From: an uncultured Bacteroidota bacterium
GTDB lineage: Bacteria; Bacteroidota; Bacteroidia; Chitinophagales; Chitinophagaceae
Assembly (NCBI GenBank): GCA_903865435.1
Contig: CAIPJS010000086.1
Span: forward strand, 1-64,000
DNA length: 64,000 nt
Direction of reading: 5' to 3'
Part shown: positions 48,555-57,877 of the stretch, piece after piece
Position numbering within the stretch: position 1 is the first letter of the stretch
Layout: every line of letters begins with the position of its first letter
Translations under genes and position numbers: made by a program
Notes under the pieces: generated by a model
What the model was told of the DNA's origin: nothing
The model's input: the letters and a program-made list of their open reading frames with translations, nothing else
Databases searched by the model: none

Positions 48555-48896
48555 TTATCGATGTAATTTTTCGTTGTTTTGATGTCTGGAACTGTCTCTG
48601 AGGGTTTTCTTTTGAATATTTTTCTCCAAGGCAGTAGCCAAATCAATGCCAGTTTGATTGGCTAAGCAAATCAATACAAACAATACGTCGGCCATTTCAT
48701 CTGCCAGTAAAATTTCTTCTTCCTTGTTTTTAAAAGATTGATCTCCGAATTTTCTTACCATAATTCGAGACAATTCCCCCACTTCTTCCATTAAAATTCC
48801 CAAATTAGTGAGTTCACTAAAATATTTTACGCCCACTGTTTTTATCCACTGATCTACCTGCTCTTGAGCTTGTTGTATGGTTGTATCATTTGCCAT
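48555..48896 (-). CDS. MazG-like nucleotide pyrophosphohydrolase
   Basis: An all-alpha NTP pyrophosphatase of the MazG superfamily, single domain, 113 residues. The metal-binding ExxE motif is MEEVGELSR and the second acidic site is DEMADVLFVLICLAN. Small proteins of this kind remove non-canonical or excess (d)NTPs; the true substrate is not known. It lies 11 bases after dtd on the same strand and 27 bases before the glyS start, so a dtd-mazG unit is likely. Confidence 0.88.
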   Translation of the reverse strand: MANDTTIQQAQEQVDQWIKTVGVKYFSELTNLGILMEEVGELSRIMVRKFGDQSFKNKEEEILLADEMADVLFVLICLANQTGIDLATALEKNIQKKTLRDSSRHQNNEKLHR

Positions 48897-48907
48897 GATA
48901 GGAATTT

Positions 48908-49360
48908 TTATTCTTTGTTTTTTGAATCTATAATAATAGTCACTGGCCCATTGTTGATTAAAGCTACTTGCATGTCGGCGCCAAATTTTCCAGTTTGAAT
49001 GAGCGCGCCCATCTCTGCATTTAGCTGTTGAATCATGGCTTCATACATTGGAATGGCAATTTCATGTTTTGCTGCTGCAATATAAGAAGGTCTGTTTCCT
49101 TTTTTAGTACTCGCATGTAAAGTAAACTGACTTATTAATAATATATTGCCTCCTATTTCTTTCACACTTAAATTCATCACACCAGCCGCATCATCAAAAA
49201 TGCGCATGTTGACAATTTTATTCGATAGCCACATTAAGTCCTCCTGCGTATCGGCCGTTTCTATCCCCAAAAGCACCATTAAGCCCTGTCCAATTGAACC
49301 CGCAACCCTGCCTTCAATGGTAACGCTTGCCTCCTTCACTCTTTGTATAACCGCTTTCAT
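48908..49360 (-). CDS. dtd: D-aminoacyl-tRNA deacylase
   Basis: DTD frees tRNA from wrongly attached D-amino acids (and glycine from tRNA-Ala), protecting translation. The two active-site motifs are clear: SQFTLHA near residue 77 and NNGPVT near residue 137. The N-terminus MKAVIQRVKEASVTI is highly typical. Length 150 is normal. Adjacent to glyS, it gives a small translation-quality group. Confidence 0.96.
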   Translation of the reverse strand: MKAVIQRVKEASVTIEGRVAGSIGQGLMVLLGIETADTQEDLMWLSNKIVNMRIFDDAAGVMNLSVKEIGGNILLISQFTLHASTKKGNRPSYIAAAKHEIAIPMYEAMIQQLNAEMGALIQTGKFGADMQVALINNGPVTIIIDSKNKE

Positions 49361-49428
49361 AATATTGTCAATTTCTGCATGAAGATAAACAAAACTATTT
49401 TCACTAATTTAGCTGTAATTTCAATGCC

Positions 49429-50931
49429 TTGAGTAGTATAAAAAAATTAGCCGGTCAAACCTTATGGTACGGACTTAGCTCTATTGCAGCTAGGTTTATT
49501 AGTTATTTGCTGGTACCCTACCTTACTTATAAGTTTACCGAATCAGCTTATGGCGAAATGTCGATTGTTTATTCCTTTATCCCCTTTTTAAATGTGATAG
49601 TGACCCATGGCATGGAGACCGCTTATTTTAAATTTGGCAGCAAGGAAAATGAAGAAAAAATTTACCACACCAGTAGTTTTTCCATGATGATGGTAACGGC
49701 ATTGGTACTGATGGTATTGATTAAATTTAGTGCCCCTATTGCCCAACTTTTACAAATTACAGCACATCCCGAATACATCACCTTAATGGCTTGGGTAGTT
49801 GGATTAGATGCACTCGCTACCATTCCTTTTTCAAGATTAAGATTGGAAAGCAAACCAAAGAAATTTGCGTTTATAAAAATTGGTGGCATTGTACTTAATA
49901 TACTAGCCACTTATTATTTCATAAGCATCTTGCCACATTATATTCAATTGCATCCAACAAACATGCTTGCTTCTTGGTACAAACCAGATTGGGCAGTGGG
50001 CTATGTTTTGATGGCGGGTATCGTGCAAAATGTTTTTGTTTTATTATTATTGAAAAAAGAAATTGGGGCACTTAGATTTTCTTTTGATCTTGATTTATGG
50101 AAACAAATGATGTTGTATTCGCTTCCCTTAATCTTAGTAGGTTTTGGTGGAATGATCAATGAAACTTTTGATAGAATTATGCTGGGCTGGTGGGCGCCTG
50201 GCGGTTCCCCCGATGCCAACAAAGCTATTGTAGGTATTTACAGCGCTTGTTATAAATTGTCTATTTTAATTACGATATCGGTGCAAGCTTTTAGAATGGG
50301 TGCAGAACCTTTTTTCTTTAAACAAGCGCAGTTAGAGAATGCTCCTAAGACCTATGCCAGGGTGATGAAATTTTTTGTAATTACACTTTGTATTATGTTT
50401 TTAATGGTAGTACTTTATTTAGATATTTGGAAAGAATTTATTCGAAATCCCGCCATGTACGTGGGTTTGAGCGTAGTGCCCATTTTATTAATGGCCAATA
50501 TTTTTTTAGGAGTTTATTACAATTTAAGTATTTGGTATAAGCTAAGCAATAAGACCATGGCCGGTGCATGGATTACCATTTTAGGCGCTGTGATTACCCT
50601 AGCCATTAATTTTATTGCCATTCCTTATTTTAGTTATATGGCCAGTGCCTGGGCTACTTTTTTCTGCTACGGCACCATGATGTATGTAAGTTTTAAATGG
50701 GGGCAAAAAGTATACCCAATTCCTTATGCCACTAAAAAATTAATTGCCTATTTTGTCATAACATTGATGCTTTATGGCATTTATTTATTGGTAGCACATT
50801 TTGTCATCAATAAAAATATTAGACTAAGCATTGCAAGTTTTGAACTCATTGCCTTTATTCTTTTTGTTGCAAGAATTGAAAAGAAAGAATTAAAAGCATT
50901 GTTGCAAACCAAAAAGTCTGTTGCTGTTTAA
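49429..50931 (+). CDS. Polysaccharide flippase-like membrane protein (MOP superfamily)
   Basis: A polytopic protein with about 12-14 hydrophobic helices and the N-terminus of Wzx/MATE-like exporters (SIKKLAGQTLWYGLSSIAARFISYLLVPYLTYKFTESAYGEMSIVYSF). It probably flips a lipid-linked sugar across the inner membrane; both O-antigen-type Wzx and lipid II flippases (MurJ class) belong to this superfamily, and I cannot choose. Start is a TTG at 49429, because the ATG five bases upstream runs into a stop and the next in-frame ATG would delete the first helices. 500 residues. Confidence 0.85.
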   Translation: MSSIKKLAGQTLWYGLSSIAARFISYLLVPYLTYKFTESAYGEMSIVYSFIPFLNVIVTHGMETAYFKFGSKENEEKIYHTSSFSMMMVTALVLMVLIKFSAPIAQLLQITAHPEYITLMAWVVGLDALATIPFSRLRLESKPKKFAFIKIGGIVLNILATYYFISILPHYIQLHPTNMLASWYKPDWAVGYVLMAGIVQNVFVLLLLKKEIGALRFSFDLDLWKQMMLYSLPLILVGFGGMINETFDRIMLGWWAPGGSPDANKAIVGIYSACYKLSILITISVQAFRMGAEPFFFKQAQLENAPKTYARVMKFFVITLCIMFLMVVLYLDIWKEFIRNPAMYVGLSVVPILLMANIFLGVYYNLSIWYKLSNKTMAGAWITILGAVITLAINFIAIPYFSYMASAWATFFCYGTMMYVSFKWGQKVYPIPYATKKLIAYFVITLMLYGIYLLVAHFVINKNIRLSIASFELIAFILFVARIEKKELKALLQTKKSVAV

Positions 50932-50965
50932 AAAATTATTCATTTAAAAGAACTACTCATATTAT

Positions 50966-51436
50966 ATGGCCGAAGATTTAACCATTACCAAAGGAGATAA
51001 AAAAAACCAATACGAATCATTGCTTCCCCAAATTCAAGGTTTGCTTAGTGGAGAGCCAAATTTAATTGCCAATCTTGCGAATATCGCTGCTGCTTTAAAA
51101 GAACAATTTAATTGGTTTTGGGTGGGGTTTTATTGGATCATAGATGACGAATTGGTATTGGGTCCATTTCAAGGACCCGTGGCTTGTACTAGAATAAAAA
51201 AAGGTCGTGGTGTTTGTGGAACAGCATGGGAAAAAGAGGCTACCATAATCGTGGATGATGTTGAAAAATTTCCTGGACATATTGCCTGCAGTAGTTTATC
51301 TAAATCGGAAATTGTCATTCCCGTTTTTAAAGATGGTAAAATAATGGGCGTATTGGATGTAGACAGCAGCGACTTAGCTCAGTTTGATGCCCTCGATCAA
51401 GATTTTTTAGAAAAAATTGTGGCTTTGATTCCCTAG
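50966..51436 (+). CDS. msrC: Free methionine-(R)-sulfoxide reductase (GAF domain)
   Basis: fRMsr reduces free methionine-R-sulfoxide using a GAF-domain pocket and a cysteine relay. The three cysteines of the family are present at residues 74, 84 and 108 (GPVACTRIKKGRGVCGTAW and GHIACSS), and NWFWVGFYWI and VLDVDSS are typical. 156 residues. It lies 34 bases after the flippase gene, with the tRNA-Leu promoter following. Confidence 0.92.
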   Translation: MAEDLTITKGDKKNQYESLLPQIQGLLSGEPNLIANLANIAAALKEQFNWFWVGFYWIIDDELVLGPFQGPVACTRIKKGRGVCGTAWEKEATIIVDDVEKFPGHIACSSLSKSEIVIPVFKDGKIMGVLDVDSSDLAQFDALDQDFLEKIVALIP

Positions 51437-51474
51437 GCCTTTCAAAAATTGGACATTCATAATAAAAAATAAAT

Positions 51475-51482
51475 TAAGTTTG
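51475..51482 (+). promoter_or_regulatory. -7 promoter element for tRNA-Leu
   Basis: TAAGTTTG fits TAnnTTTG and lies 10 bases before the mature tRNA 5' end, the same distance as for tRNA-Ser. A TTGG lies 22-23 bases upstream. Confidence 0.65.
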
Positions 51483-51492
51483 CACCCCCTAA

Positions 51493-51577
51493 GCGGATGT
51501 GGCGAAATTGGCAGACGCACTAGACTTAGGATCTAGCGCCGTGAGGCGTGTGGGTTCGACCCCCTCCATCCGCACCA
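51493..51577 (+). tRNA. tRNA-Leu (TAG), CCA encoded
   Basis: Class II tRNA. Acceptor stem GCGGATG/CATCCGC, discriminator A and an encoded CCA at 51575-51577. Anticodon stem-loop CTAGA-CTTAGGA-TCTAG gives anticodon UAG (reads CUA and probably other CUN codons). The long variable arm is GCGCCGTGAGGCGT-like and the T arm contains GGTTCGACC. Confidence 0.96.
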
Positions 51578-51583
51578 AGCATT

Positions 51584-51615
51584 AAAAGCCCCCGAGTATT
51601 CGAGGGCTTTTTTTA
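51584..51615 (+). terminator. Terminator of tRNA-Leu
   Basis: AAAAGCCC-CGA-GTAT-TCG-GGGCTTT followed by a T run. It begins only six bases after the CCA. Confidence 0.9.
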
Positions 51616-51647
51616 TGATAATTGGCTGTTTTTTAGGTGTAAAAACC

Positions 51648-51655
51648 TACCTTTG
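51648..51655 (+). promoter_or_regulatory. -7 promoter element for tig
   Basis: TACCTTTG, 40 bases before the tig ATG, with a TTGG about 23 bases upstream as a possible -33 element. Confidence 0.6.
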
Positions 51656-51695
51656 CCCCCCTTAAACCTTAGAATTTACTAGAAAAGAAAACTAT

Positions 51696-53057
51696 ATGGC
51701 AACCATAAAAAGAGACAATATTGGGCTTTTAAATGACAAGCTAACCATTCACCTTAAGAAAGAGGACTATTTCAGTGGCTTTGAAACAAGCTTAAAAAAG
51801 CATGCCAAAACAGCCAATATCCCCGGTTTTAGAAAAGGCATGGTACCTGCAGGGCTGATTAAAAAAATGTACGGACAATCAGTTTTCTCTGACGAAATTT
51901 TGAAAAAAGTAGAAACCGAGTTGAACCAATATTTGAACAACGAAAAGATTGAAATATTTGCACAACCTCTTCCTTTAGATACACAAATTGCAAATTTAGA
52001 TGTGAACACACCTGGTGATTATGAATTTGGTTTTGAAATTGGTTTAAAGCCAGCTTTTAATTTAAACATAAAAGACATTAAAGTAAAACGTTACCAAGTA
52101 AAAGTAACCGATGAAATGATTCAAAACGAAGTGGATAGAATTCAAACCCGCAATGGTAAGATGACCGATCCTGAAACAGTGGAAAGCGAAGAAAATGTGA
52201 TCAATTTAACTTTCACAGAATCGGACAAAGATGGTAATGTTATCGAAGGTGGAATTAGCAAAGACAATTCTTTATTGATCAAATATTTTGCAGAGAAATC
52301 TAGAAAGCAATTTATAGGCAAGAAAAAAGACGATACGCTTGTAATTCAATTAAAGAAAGCCTTTGAAGACAAAGAATTAGACATTATAGTTGGTGATTTA
52401 GGCATTTCAAAAAGCGATGCAGATAAATATTTTACCCTCACAATTACTAAAGTGGGCTTGATTGAAAAAGCTCCTTTAGATGAAACTTTGTTTTTGGCTA
52501 CATACCCTAATCAAGCCATCAAAACAGAAGCTGAATTTAGAGCCGCACTTAAAAAAGACATCGAAGGACATTACGAGCAACAAGCAAAAAATCAAATTCA
52601 TGACCAAATCTATCATCATTTGATTGACCATACTAAAATGGAATTTCCGGTTCCTTTCTTAAAACGTTGGTTGCAAAAAGGCGGAGAGAAACAAAGAACC
52701 GAGGAAGAAACTGAAAAAGAATATCCTGTTTTTCAAGACCAATTAAAGTGGACGCTAATTAGCAATCAATTGACCATCGATTATAAAATTGAAGTGGTAG
52801 CAGAAGATTTGAAAAACTTTGCCAAGCAACAATTGATGAGTTATATGGGCCCTCAAATGGGTGCCTTGGGTGACAATGATCAATGGTTGGAAGATTATGC
52901 TGTAAGAATGATGCAGGATAGAAAATTTGTAGAAGATAGTTACCAAAGAATTGGCACTGAAAAAATGTTTACCGCATTGGAAACAGAAGTTCAAGCCAAG
53001 GATGAAGTCATTGAAGCAGAGAAATTTGCGGATATGCTGAACCAGCACCACCACTAA
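51696..53057 (+). CDS. tig: Trigger factor
   Basis: Ribosome-bound chaperone that meets nascent chains at the exit tunnel. The ribosome-docking signature is GFRKGMVP near residue 46. The following prolyl isomerase-like middle domain is divergent, and the helical C-terminal substrate-binding domain extends to a His-rich end (NQHHH). Length 453 is normal (E. coli 432). It starts the order tig-clpP-clpP2-clpX, as in many bacteria, linking folding with degradation. Confidence 0.93.
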   Translation: MATIKRDNIGLLNDKLTIHLKKEDYFSGFETSLKKHAKTANIPGFRKGMVPAGLIKKMYGQSVFSDEILKKVETELNQYLNNEKIEIFAQPLPLDTQIANLDVNTPGDYEFGFEIGLKPAFNLNIKDIKVKRYQVKVTDEMIQNEVDRIQTRNGKMTDPETVESEENVINLTFTESDKDGNVIEGGISKDNSLLIKYFAEKSRKQFIGKKKDDTLVIQLKKAFEDKELDIIVGDLGISKSDADKYFTLTITKVGLIEKAPLDETLFLATYPNQAIKTEAEFRAALKKDIEGHYEQQAKNQIHDQIYHHLIDHTKMEFPVPFLKRWLQKGGEKQRTEEETEKEYPVFQDQLKWTLISNQLTIDYKIEVVAEDLKNFAKQQLMSYMGPQMGALGDNDQWLEDYAVRMMQDRKFVEDSYQRIGTEKMFTALETEVQAKDEVIEAEKFADMLNQHHH

Positions 53058-53150
53058 TTTTCATTGATTATCAATGTATTTTGGCCCTAAAGAGGCCCAA
53101 AGGGAGCAAAGTTTGGCACCCTTTTTGTAGTTCCTTTGGGTACAAGGATT

Positions 53151-53158
53151 TACCTTTA
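53151..53158 (+). promoter_or_regulatory. Possible -7 element for clpP
   Basis: TACCTTTA deviates from TAnnTTTG in the last base. TTTTTG lies 23 bases upstream. It falls between the ORF-track TTG start and the ATG at 53178, supporting the latter. Confidence 0.45.
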
Positions 53159-53177
53159 CTTACTGAAAACCGAAATT

Positions 53178-53864
53178 ATGAACCTAGGACAAGAATTTGA
53201 GCAGTATGCCATCAAACATAAAGGCATTAGTAGCAATAGCCTACATCAATACAAAAAAAGCGTTACCAATCTAACGCCCTACATTATAGAAGAGCGTCCG
53301 ATGAATGTGGCCAGTATGGATGTATTTAGTAGATTGATGATGGACCGCATTATATTTTTAGGTGAAGGCATCAACGACTATGTAGCCAATATTGTTACCG
53401 CTCAATTGTTATTCTTAGAAAGCACTGATCGTACCAAAGACATTCAAATGTACATCAATAGCCCAGGTGGAAGCGTTTATGCAGGCTTAGGTATTTATGA
53501 TACGATGCAATTTATTAGCCCAGACGTAGCCACTATTTGTACAGGCATGGCTGCCAGTATGGGTGCCATTTTATTGTGTGCTGGAGTAGAAGGTAAAAGA
53601 ACGGCTTTGAAACACAGTAGAATTATGTTGCACCAACCTAGCGGTGCCATTGGTGGTCAAGCGTCTGATATAGAAATTACTGCAAGAGAAATAAAAAAAT
53701 TGAAATTGGAATTGTATGAAGTAATTGCACACCATACACATAAAGATGTTGAAACCGTTGGAAAGGATTGCGATCGTGATTTTTGGATGACGGCTGCAGA
53801 AGGAAAAGCTTATGGACTGGTAGACGAAGTATTATTGACCAACCCAAGAAAATTAAAAAAATAA
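53178..53864 (+). CDS. clpP: ATP-dependent Clp protease proteolytic subunit, first copy
   Basis: ClpP forms the barrel-shaped serine peptidase fed by ClpX. The catalytic triad is visible: Ser in [12 protein letters not shown], His in [12 protein letters not shown] and Asp in [29 protein letters not shown] is the usual oligomer/substrate loop. The ATG at 53178 ([11 protein letters not shown]) gives 228 residues and an N-terminal propeptide-like stretch; the upstream TTG is rejected because a promoter-like element intervenes. A second clpP follows directly. Confidence 0.95.
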   Translation: MNLGQEFEQYAIKHKGISSNSLHQYKKSVTNLTPYIIEERPMNVASMDVFSRLMMDRIIFLGEGINDYVANIVTAQLLFLESTDRTKDIQMYINSPGGSVYAGLGIYDTMQFISPDVATICTGMAASMGAILLCAGVEGKRTALKHSRIMLHQPSGAIGGQASDIEITAREIKKLKLELYEVIAHHTHKDVETVGKDCDRDFWMTAAEGKAYGLVDEVLLTNPRKLKK

Positions 53865-53886
53865 AATTACTGTTCAAATATATTTT

Positions 53887-54510
53887 ATGATAATCAACAA
53901 GAGCTATTTAATGGAGGAAGAAGAAGAGCCTAAAGAGGATAAGAAGGAAGAAGCGGCGCCTAGTTTTTTAAACAAGAAAATGGAACATCTTTTTTTCGAA
54001 AAAAGAGCCATTTATTTATGGGGCCCTGTCGACGATAAATCGGCTAAAGACATTGTCAATAAATTGATTTTATTAGAAGCTGATAAGCCAGGCACAGAAA
54101 TTAAATTTTACATCAATAGCCCAGGGGGTGTAGTCACCAGTGGCATGGTGATGTACGATACCATTAAATTAATCAAAAGCCCGGTACATACCATTTGTAT
54201 GGGATTGGCTGCCAGTATGGGTTCTATATTATTGAGTGCAGGCGAAAAAGGCAAACGTACCATTTTCCCGCATGGCGAAGTCATGATTCATCAACCAAGT
54301 ATTGGTGGTTATTTTCAAGCCAATAGTACTGATATTGAAATTCATGCAGAGCAAATTCGTAAAACAAAAGAATTGGGCGCTAAGATTTTAGCAGACAATT
54401 GTAATAAAACTGTAGCTCAAATTATGAGCGACTTTGATAGAGACTATTGGATGGATGCAAAAGAAGCGGTGGCTTATGGCATAGTAGATAAAATTGCCAA
54501 GCAACTTTAA
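53887..54510 (+). CDS. clpP: ATP-dependent Clp protease proteolytic subunit, second copy
   Basis: A second ClpP paralogue of 207 residues, 22 bases after the first. The triad is intact: Ser in [12 protein letters not shown], His in [13 protein letters not shown] and Asp in [13 protein letters not shown]. Its N-terminus is unlike the first copy: a highly acidic and basic run ([17 protein letters not shown]) before the fold starts at [20 protein letters not shown]. An alternative ATG at 53911 removes eight residues. Two ClpP types may form mixed rings, as described in some other bacteria; here that is inference. Confidence 0.93.
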   Translation: MIINKSYLMEEEEEPKEDKKEEAAPSFLNKKMEHLFFEKRAIYLWGPVDDKSAKDIVNKLILLEADKPGTEIKFYINSPGGVVTSGMVMYDTIKLIKSPVHTICMGLAASMGSILLSAGEKGKRTIFPHGEVMIHQPSIGGYFQANSTDIEIHAEQIRKTKELGAKILADNCNKTVAQIMSDFDRDYWMDAKEAVAYGIVDKIAKQL

Positions 54511-54520
54511 AAAATAAAAA

Positions 54521-55756
54521 ATGGCTAAAACAGAAACAGTACATTGTTCATTTTGTGGTCGCAACCGTGATGAGGTAAAAATACTTATCGCTGGTACCGA
54601 CGGGCATATTTGTGAAAACTGCATTGAACATGCACATGAAATTATTCAAAAAGAATTTCATCAGAAAAAAGCAGAGGGCAAAGCAGGTACTTTAAAAGTA
54701 CAAAAGCCAATGGCCATTAAAGCCTTTATGGACCAATACATCATTGGACAGGATGAAGCTAAAAAAATATTGTGCGTGGCGGTCTACAATCATTTTAAAA
54801 GAATCAATTTACCAGTGACCACCAAAAACGAAGTGGAGATTGAAAAAAGCAATGTGATTATGATTGGGGAAACAGGTACCGGAAAAACTTTACTTGCCAA
54901 AACCATTGCCAAACTTTTAAATGTGCCCTTTGCTATTGTAGATGCTACGGTGTTTACCGAAGCGGGCTATGTAGGCGAAGATGTAGAAAGCATGCTAACT
55001 CGTTTATTGCAAAACTGTGATTACGATGTAGAAGCAGCACAAAGAGGCATTGTGTATATAGATGAAATAGATAAGATTGCCCGCAAAAGCGATAACGCTT
55101 CCATCACAAGAGATGTAAGTGGCGAAGGGGTTCAACAAAGCTTGCTAAAAATGCTAGAAGGTACAGATGTACTCGTTCCTCCTCAAGGTGGCCGTAAGCA
55201 TCCGGATCAAAAAATGATTAAGGTAGATACTAAGAATATTTTATTTATTTGTGGCGGTGCTTTTGATGGCATCGATAAAATCATTGCGCGTCGTATTAAT
55301 ACCAATGCCATTGGTTTTAGTGTAAACAAAGAAGAACAAGAATTACAAAGAAAAAATTTATTGCGTTTTGTGAATGCGCAAGACATCAAAAGCTTTGGGT
55401 TGATTCCTGAACTCTTAGGCCGCTTGCCCATTATTACCCATTTAGAGCCATTGGATGCTGCTACATTAAGAAGCATATTGACCGAACCAAAGAATGCCCT
55501 AATCAAGCAGTATACACAATTGTTTGCCATTGAAAAAATTAAATTAAGCATAGAGCCTGAAGTTTTTGAATACATTGTTGACAAAGCCATGGAATACAAA
55601 TTAGGTGCAAGGGGTTTAAGAAGTATTTGTGAAACTTTATTTACACAAGCCATGTTTGAAATGCCTGGCACCAATACAACAGAATTTAACGTAACGCTTG
55701 AATACGCTACAGCCATGTTCAATAAAAGTAAATTAAGCAAGCTTAAAGTAGCTTAA
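54521..55756 (+). CDS. clpX: ATP-dependent Clp protease ATP-binding subunit ClpX
   Basis: AAA+ unfoldase that feeds ClpP. The N-terminal zinc domain has Cys9, Cys12, Cys31 and Cys34 (CSFCGRN and CENC). Walker A GETGTGKT is at 116-123, Walker [10 protein letters not shown] and a GYVGEDVE pore loop follow; the ClpP-docking IGF-like loop appears as NAIGFSV. Length 411 is normal. It starts 10 bases after the second clpP. Confidence 0.97.
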   Translation: MAKTETVHCSFCGRNRDEVKILIAGTDGHICENCIEHAHEIIQKEFHQKKAEGKAGTLKVQKPMAIKAFMDQYIIGQDEAKKILCVAVYNHFKRINLPVTTKNEVEIEKSNVIMIGETGTGKTLLAKTIAKLLNVPFAIVDATVFTEAGYVGEDVESMLTRLLQNCDYDVEAAQRGIVYIDEIDKIARKSDNASITRDVSGEGVQQSLLKMLEGTDVLVPPQGGRKHPDQKMIKVDTKNILFICGGAFDGIDKIIARRINTNAIGFSVNKEEQELQRKNLLRFVNAQDIKSFGLIPELLGRLPIITHLEPLDAATLRSILTEPKNALIKQYTQLFAIEKIKLSIEPEVFEYIVDKAMEYKLGARGLRSICETLFTQAMFEMPGTNTTEFNVTLEYATAMFNKSKLSKLKVA

Positions 55757-55788
55757 GCTTTTTATAAAAAACATTAAATAAAAACAAA

Positions 55789-55938
55789 ATGCAAGAACTT
55801 ATCGATCGTTTAGTGAAAGAAGCCAATGTAACTCCAGAACAAGCAAAACAGTCTATTGAAACCATTGCTGCATTTGTAAAGGAAAAATTCCCAATGTTAG
55901 GTGGTGCAGTGAACCAAATTTTTAAAGCAGGTAAATAA
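55789..55938 (+). CDS. Small helical protein, 49 residues, unknown function
   Basis: Too short for the ORF track. ATG at 55789, translation MQELIDRLVKEANVTPEQAKQS...FKEKFPMLGGAVNQIFKAGK, stop TAA at 55938. The pattern of two amphipathic helices with VTPEQAKQSIETIAAFVKEKFP resembles small DUF2267/DUF2780-like helical modules, but I do not claim membership. It is 32 bases after clpX and directly before a strong terminator, so it is probably the last gene of the clp transcript. Gene-like codon use and a complete terminator support it being real. Confidence 0.75.
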   Translation: MQELIDRLVKEANVTPEQAKQSIETIAAFVKEKFPMLGGAVNQIFKAGK

Positions 55939-55959
55939 TTATTGCCTTTTGTTTTAAAT

Positions 55960-55997
55960 AAAAAATCCCGTTCAATTCATTTAGAACGGGATTTTTT
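55960..55997. terminator. Strong bidirectional terminator after the clp genes
   Basis: AAAAAATCCCGTTC-loop-GAACGGGATTTTTT. It ends the clpX-side transcript and, on the other strand, could end the HhH gene. Confidence 0.92.
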
Positions 55998-56123
55998 ATA
56001 GCAAGCAATCGTTATTGAGGAAATCAATCCTATACCAATAATAATATTTTTTTTAATATCAACAAGTAAAATAGCAGCTATTTTAATGCACATTCTTGCA
56101 ATTTTTCTTTAAAATAAGTGCAT

Positions 56124-56990
56124 TTAAGGATCCATACTAATTTTAGTAAGCAGCCAATTGGCTTGTTGCTCGGTTAAATCGAAGGTTTCCACCATCCATT
56201 TCCACCCTATCTTCCCGCCATGTTCCTTTTTGAAATTCAATATTTGCTTGACCTCCTTATCTTGAAAAATACCCAGGGATTTCCACTGTTCAAAGTTCAT
56301 AAAATTGGCTCCCCATTTACTAGAAATATTTTTACCTAACACTAAATGTGGCTTCAAGACTTGAAAAGAACTATCTGAAAGCCCATATACTTTAGCTATT
56401 TGGAATATAGAATGGAACCCTCCTAGATATTGTTTGTAATGGAATACACTTTGAACAACCGTTTTGGGTAGGTGGGTCTTCACTAACCACTGTGCTTCAT
56501 CCGCTTCATTGATGTCAATGGTCCATTTGTCCGCTCCCATTTTGATGTATTTTTTTGTGGTATAAGCATCCGCTCTTTTATATGGATACCCGCTGCTCTT
56601 AGAAAAAAAGTGGGTTTTGCTTTGAGTTGGTTGTAAATTTTCAATGACTACAAAGGGCAATAACTTTTCTAATAATTCAGGCTTCAAACCATACCAACGA
56701 CCCAAATCTTCTTTTCGATAAAACACACCTCCTTTAGCTCTAAAATGCATTAAAGTATTTATCTGTTTGGGTGGAATTCCTAGCAACAATGCATGCGCAC
56801 TATCTATTTTATTGGGATCAAAATTGAATAAAATAAAATCTTGCTTTGTTTTGATTCTTTTGGGACTTAGTGTGGATTTTGGAGTCAATAAACTTATTAG
56901 AATGCTCAAGAGCAATATCCAACCCAAAACGATGATTCCTTTTTGTTCTTTGTTGGAAAATAAAAAATAAGGCTTCCAATGGTGTCGCAT
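56124..56990 (-). CDS. Membrane-anchored helix-hairpin-helix protein (ComEA-like repeats)
   Basis: A short basic N-terminus, one membrane helix (about residues 18-37, GIIVLGWILLLSILISLL), then several helix-hairpin-helix units: FDPNKIDSAHALLLGIPPKQINTLMHFRAKGGVFYRKEDLGRWYGL, IDINEADEAQWLVKTHLPKTVVQSVFHYKQYLGGFHSIFQIAKVYGL and a C-terminal unit with ILNFKKEHGGKIG. HhH repeats bind DNA; ComEA uses them in DNA uptake, so a periplasmic DNA-binding role is possible. No competence gene is adjacent. 288 residues. Confidence 0.8.
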   Translation of the reverse strand: MRHHWKPYFLFSNKEQKGIIVLGWILLLSILISLLTPKSTLSPKRIKTKQDFILFNFDPNKIDSAHALLLGIPPKQINTLMHFRAKGGVFYRKEDLGRWYGLKPELLEKLLPFVVIENLQPTQSKTHFFSKSSGYPYKRADAYTTKKYIKMGADKWTIDINEADEAQWLVKTHLPKTVVQSVFHYKQYLGGFHSIFQIAKVYGLSDSSFQVLKPHLVLGKNISSKWGANFMNFEQWKSLGIFQDKEVKQILNFKKEHGGKIGWKWMVETFDLTEQQANWLLTKISMDP

Positions 56991-57070
56991 GCTAGATTTT
57001 CATGCTAGATATAAATTTTGTATAGGAAAAAATAAAGTAGAAATACTTGAAATATAAATCTAGATTTTAG

Positions 57071-57838
57071 TTAGGCCACTGTCAATTGAAGGCCGTCATA
57101 GGCCAAATGAACGCCCTTGGGCAAATTGGCTTCTACTTGATCGTGTAAGCCTATTTGATGGCTAAAATGCGTTAGAAAAACTTTTGGAATGCCTAAAGGC
57201 TCAATGACGGCCAATGCTTGTTCTAAATTATAATGTGTTGGATGGGCCTCCTTGCGAAGTGCATTTAAAATAAGCAGTTTAGACCCTTTTATTTTTTCAA
57301 GTTCTGTGTCCGGAATAAAATTTGCATCTGTGATATAGGTAAAGTCTCCAATTCTAAACCCCAAGACAGGCATATCTCTGTGCATTACTTGAATGGGCCT
57401 AAATAGCATGTCGCCAATCGTAAAAGATTCCTTTCCAATCGTATGCAAAATCATTTCTGGCAATCCCGCATCCTTGTCTTTTTCAAATGCATAATAAAAA
57501 TCACGCTTAATAGCTTCTTGTGTTATTTCATTGGCATAAATGGGCATCGATTTTTTTGAAAAGAAATTAAAGGGCCTGATATCGTCTAAGCCTGCATAAT
57601 GATCTCGATGAGGATGCGTAAAAACAATGGCATCTATTTTTGTAGTTTGGGTGCGCAACATTTGATACCTAAAATCGGGCGTGGTATCAATGACAACAGT
57701 AGTGGTATTCGTTTGAATTTTTATACTCGTTCTTAGCCTTTTATCTTTAGCATCTACAGACTTGCAAACGGCACAATCACATCCAATTAATGGAACCCCA
57801 GTACTGGTACCTGATCCTAAAATGGTAATGTCAAACAA
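57071..57838 (-). CDS. Metallo-beta-lactamase fold hydrolase, PhnP-like
   Basis: A 255-residue MBL-fold enzyme. GSGTSTGVPLIGCDCAVCKS carries cysteines like the structural zinc site of PhnP; the active metal site is THPHRDHYAGLDDIRPF, with later ligands in VMHRDMP, ITDANFI and LTHFSHQIG. PhnP hydrolyses phosphoribosyl cyclic phosphate; many relatives are unassigned hydrolases, so the substrate is open. The start is a TTG at 57838; no nearby ATG would keep the first strand. Confidence 0.85.
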   Translation of the reverse strand: MFDITILGSGTSTGVPLIGCDCAVCKSVDAKDKRLRTSIKIQTNTTTVVIDTTPDFRYQMLRTQTTKIDAIVFTHPHRDHYAGLDDIRPFNFFSKKSMPIYANEITQEAIKRDFYYAFEKDKDAGLPEMILHTIGKESFTIGDMLFRPIQVMHRDMPVLGFRIGDFTYITDANFIPDTELEKIKGSKLLILNALRKEAHPTHYNLEQALAVIEPLGIPKVFLTHFSHQIGLHDQVEANLPKGVHLAYDGLQLTVA

Positions 57839-57877
57839 AGTATAAATATTTATAGAAATCTATTATCCAATCACCCA

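Noticed and set aside
53136-53177. ORF-track N-terminal extension of ClpP
   Set aside because: It uses a TTG start and contains the promoter-like TACCTTTA; the ATG at 53178 gives a normal ClpP N-terminus.
55207-55740. 177-residue ORF antisense to clpX
   Set aside because: Complete overlap with the highly conserved clpX frame and no motif or start context; a shadow frame.
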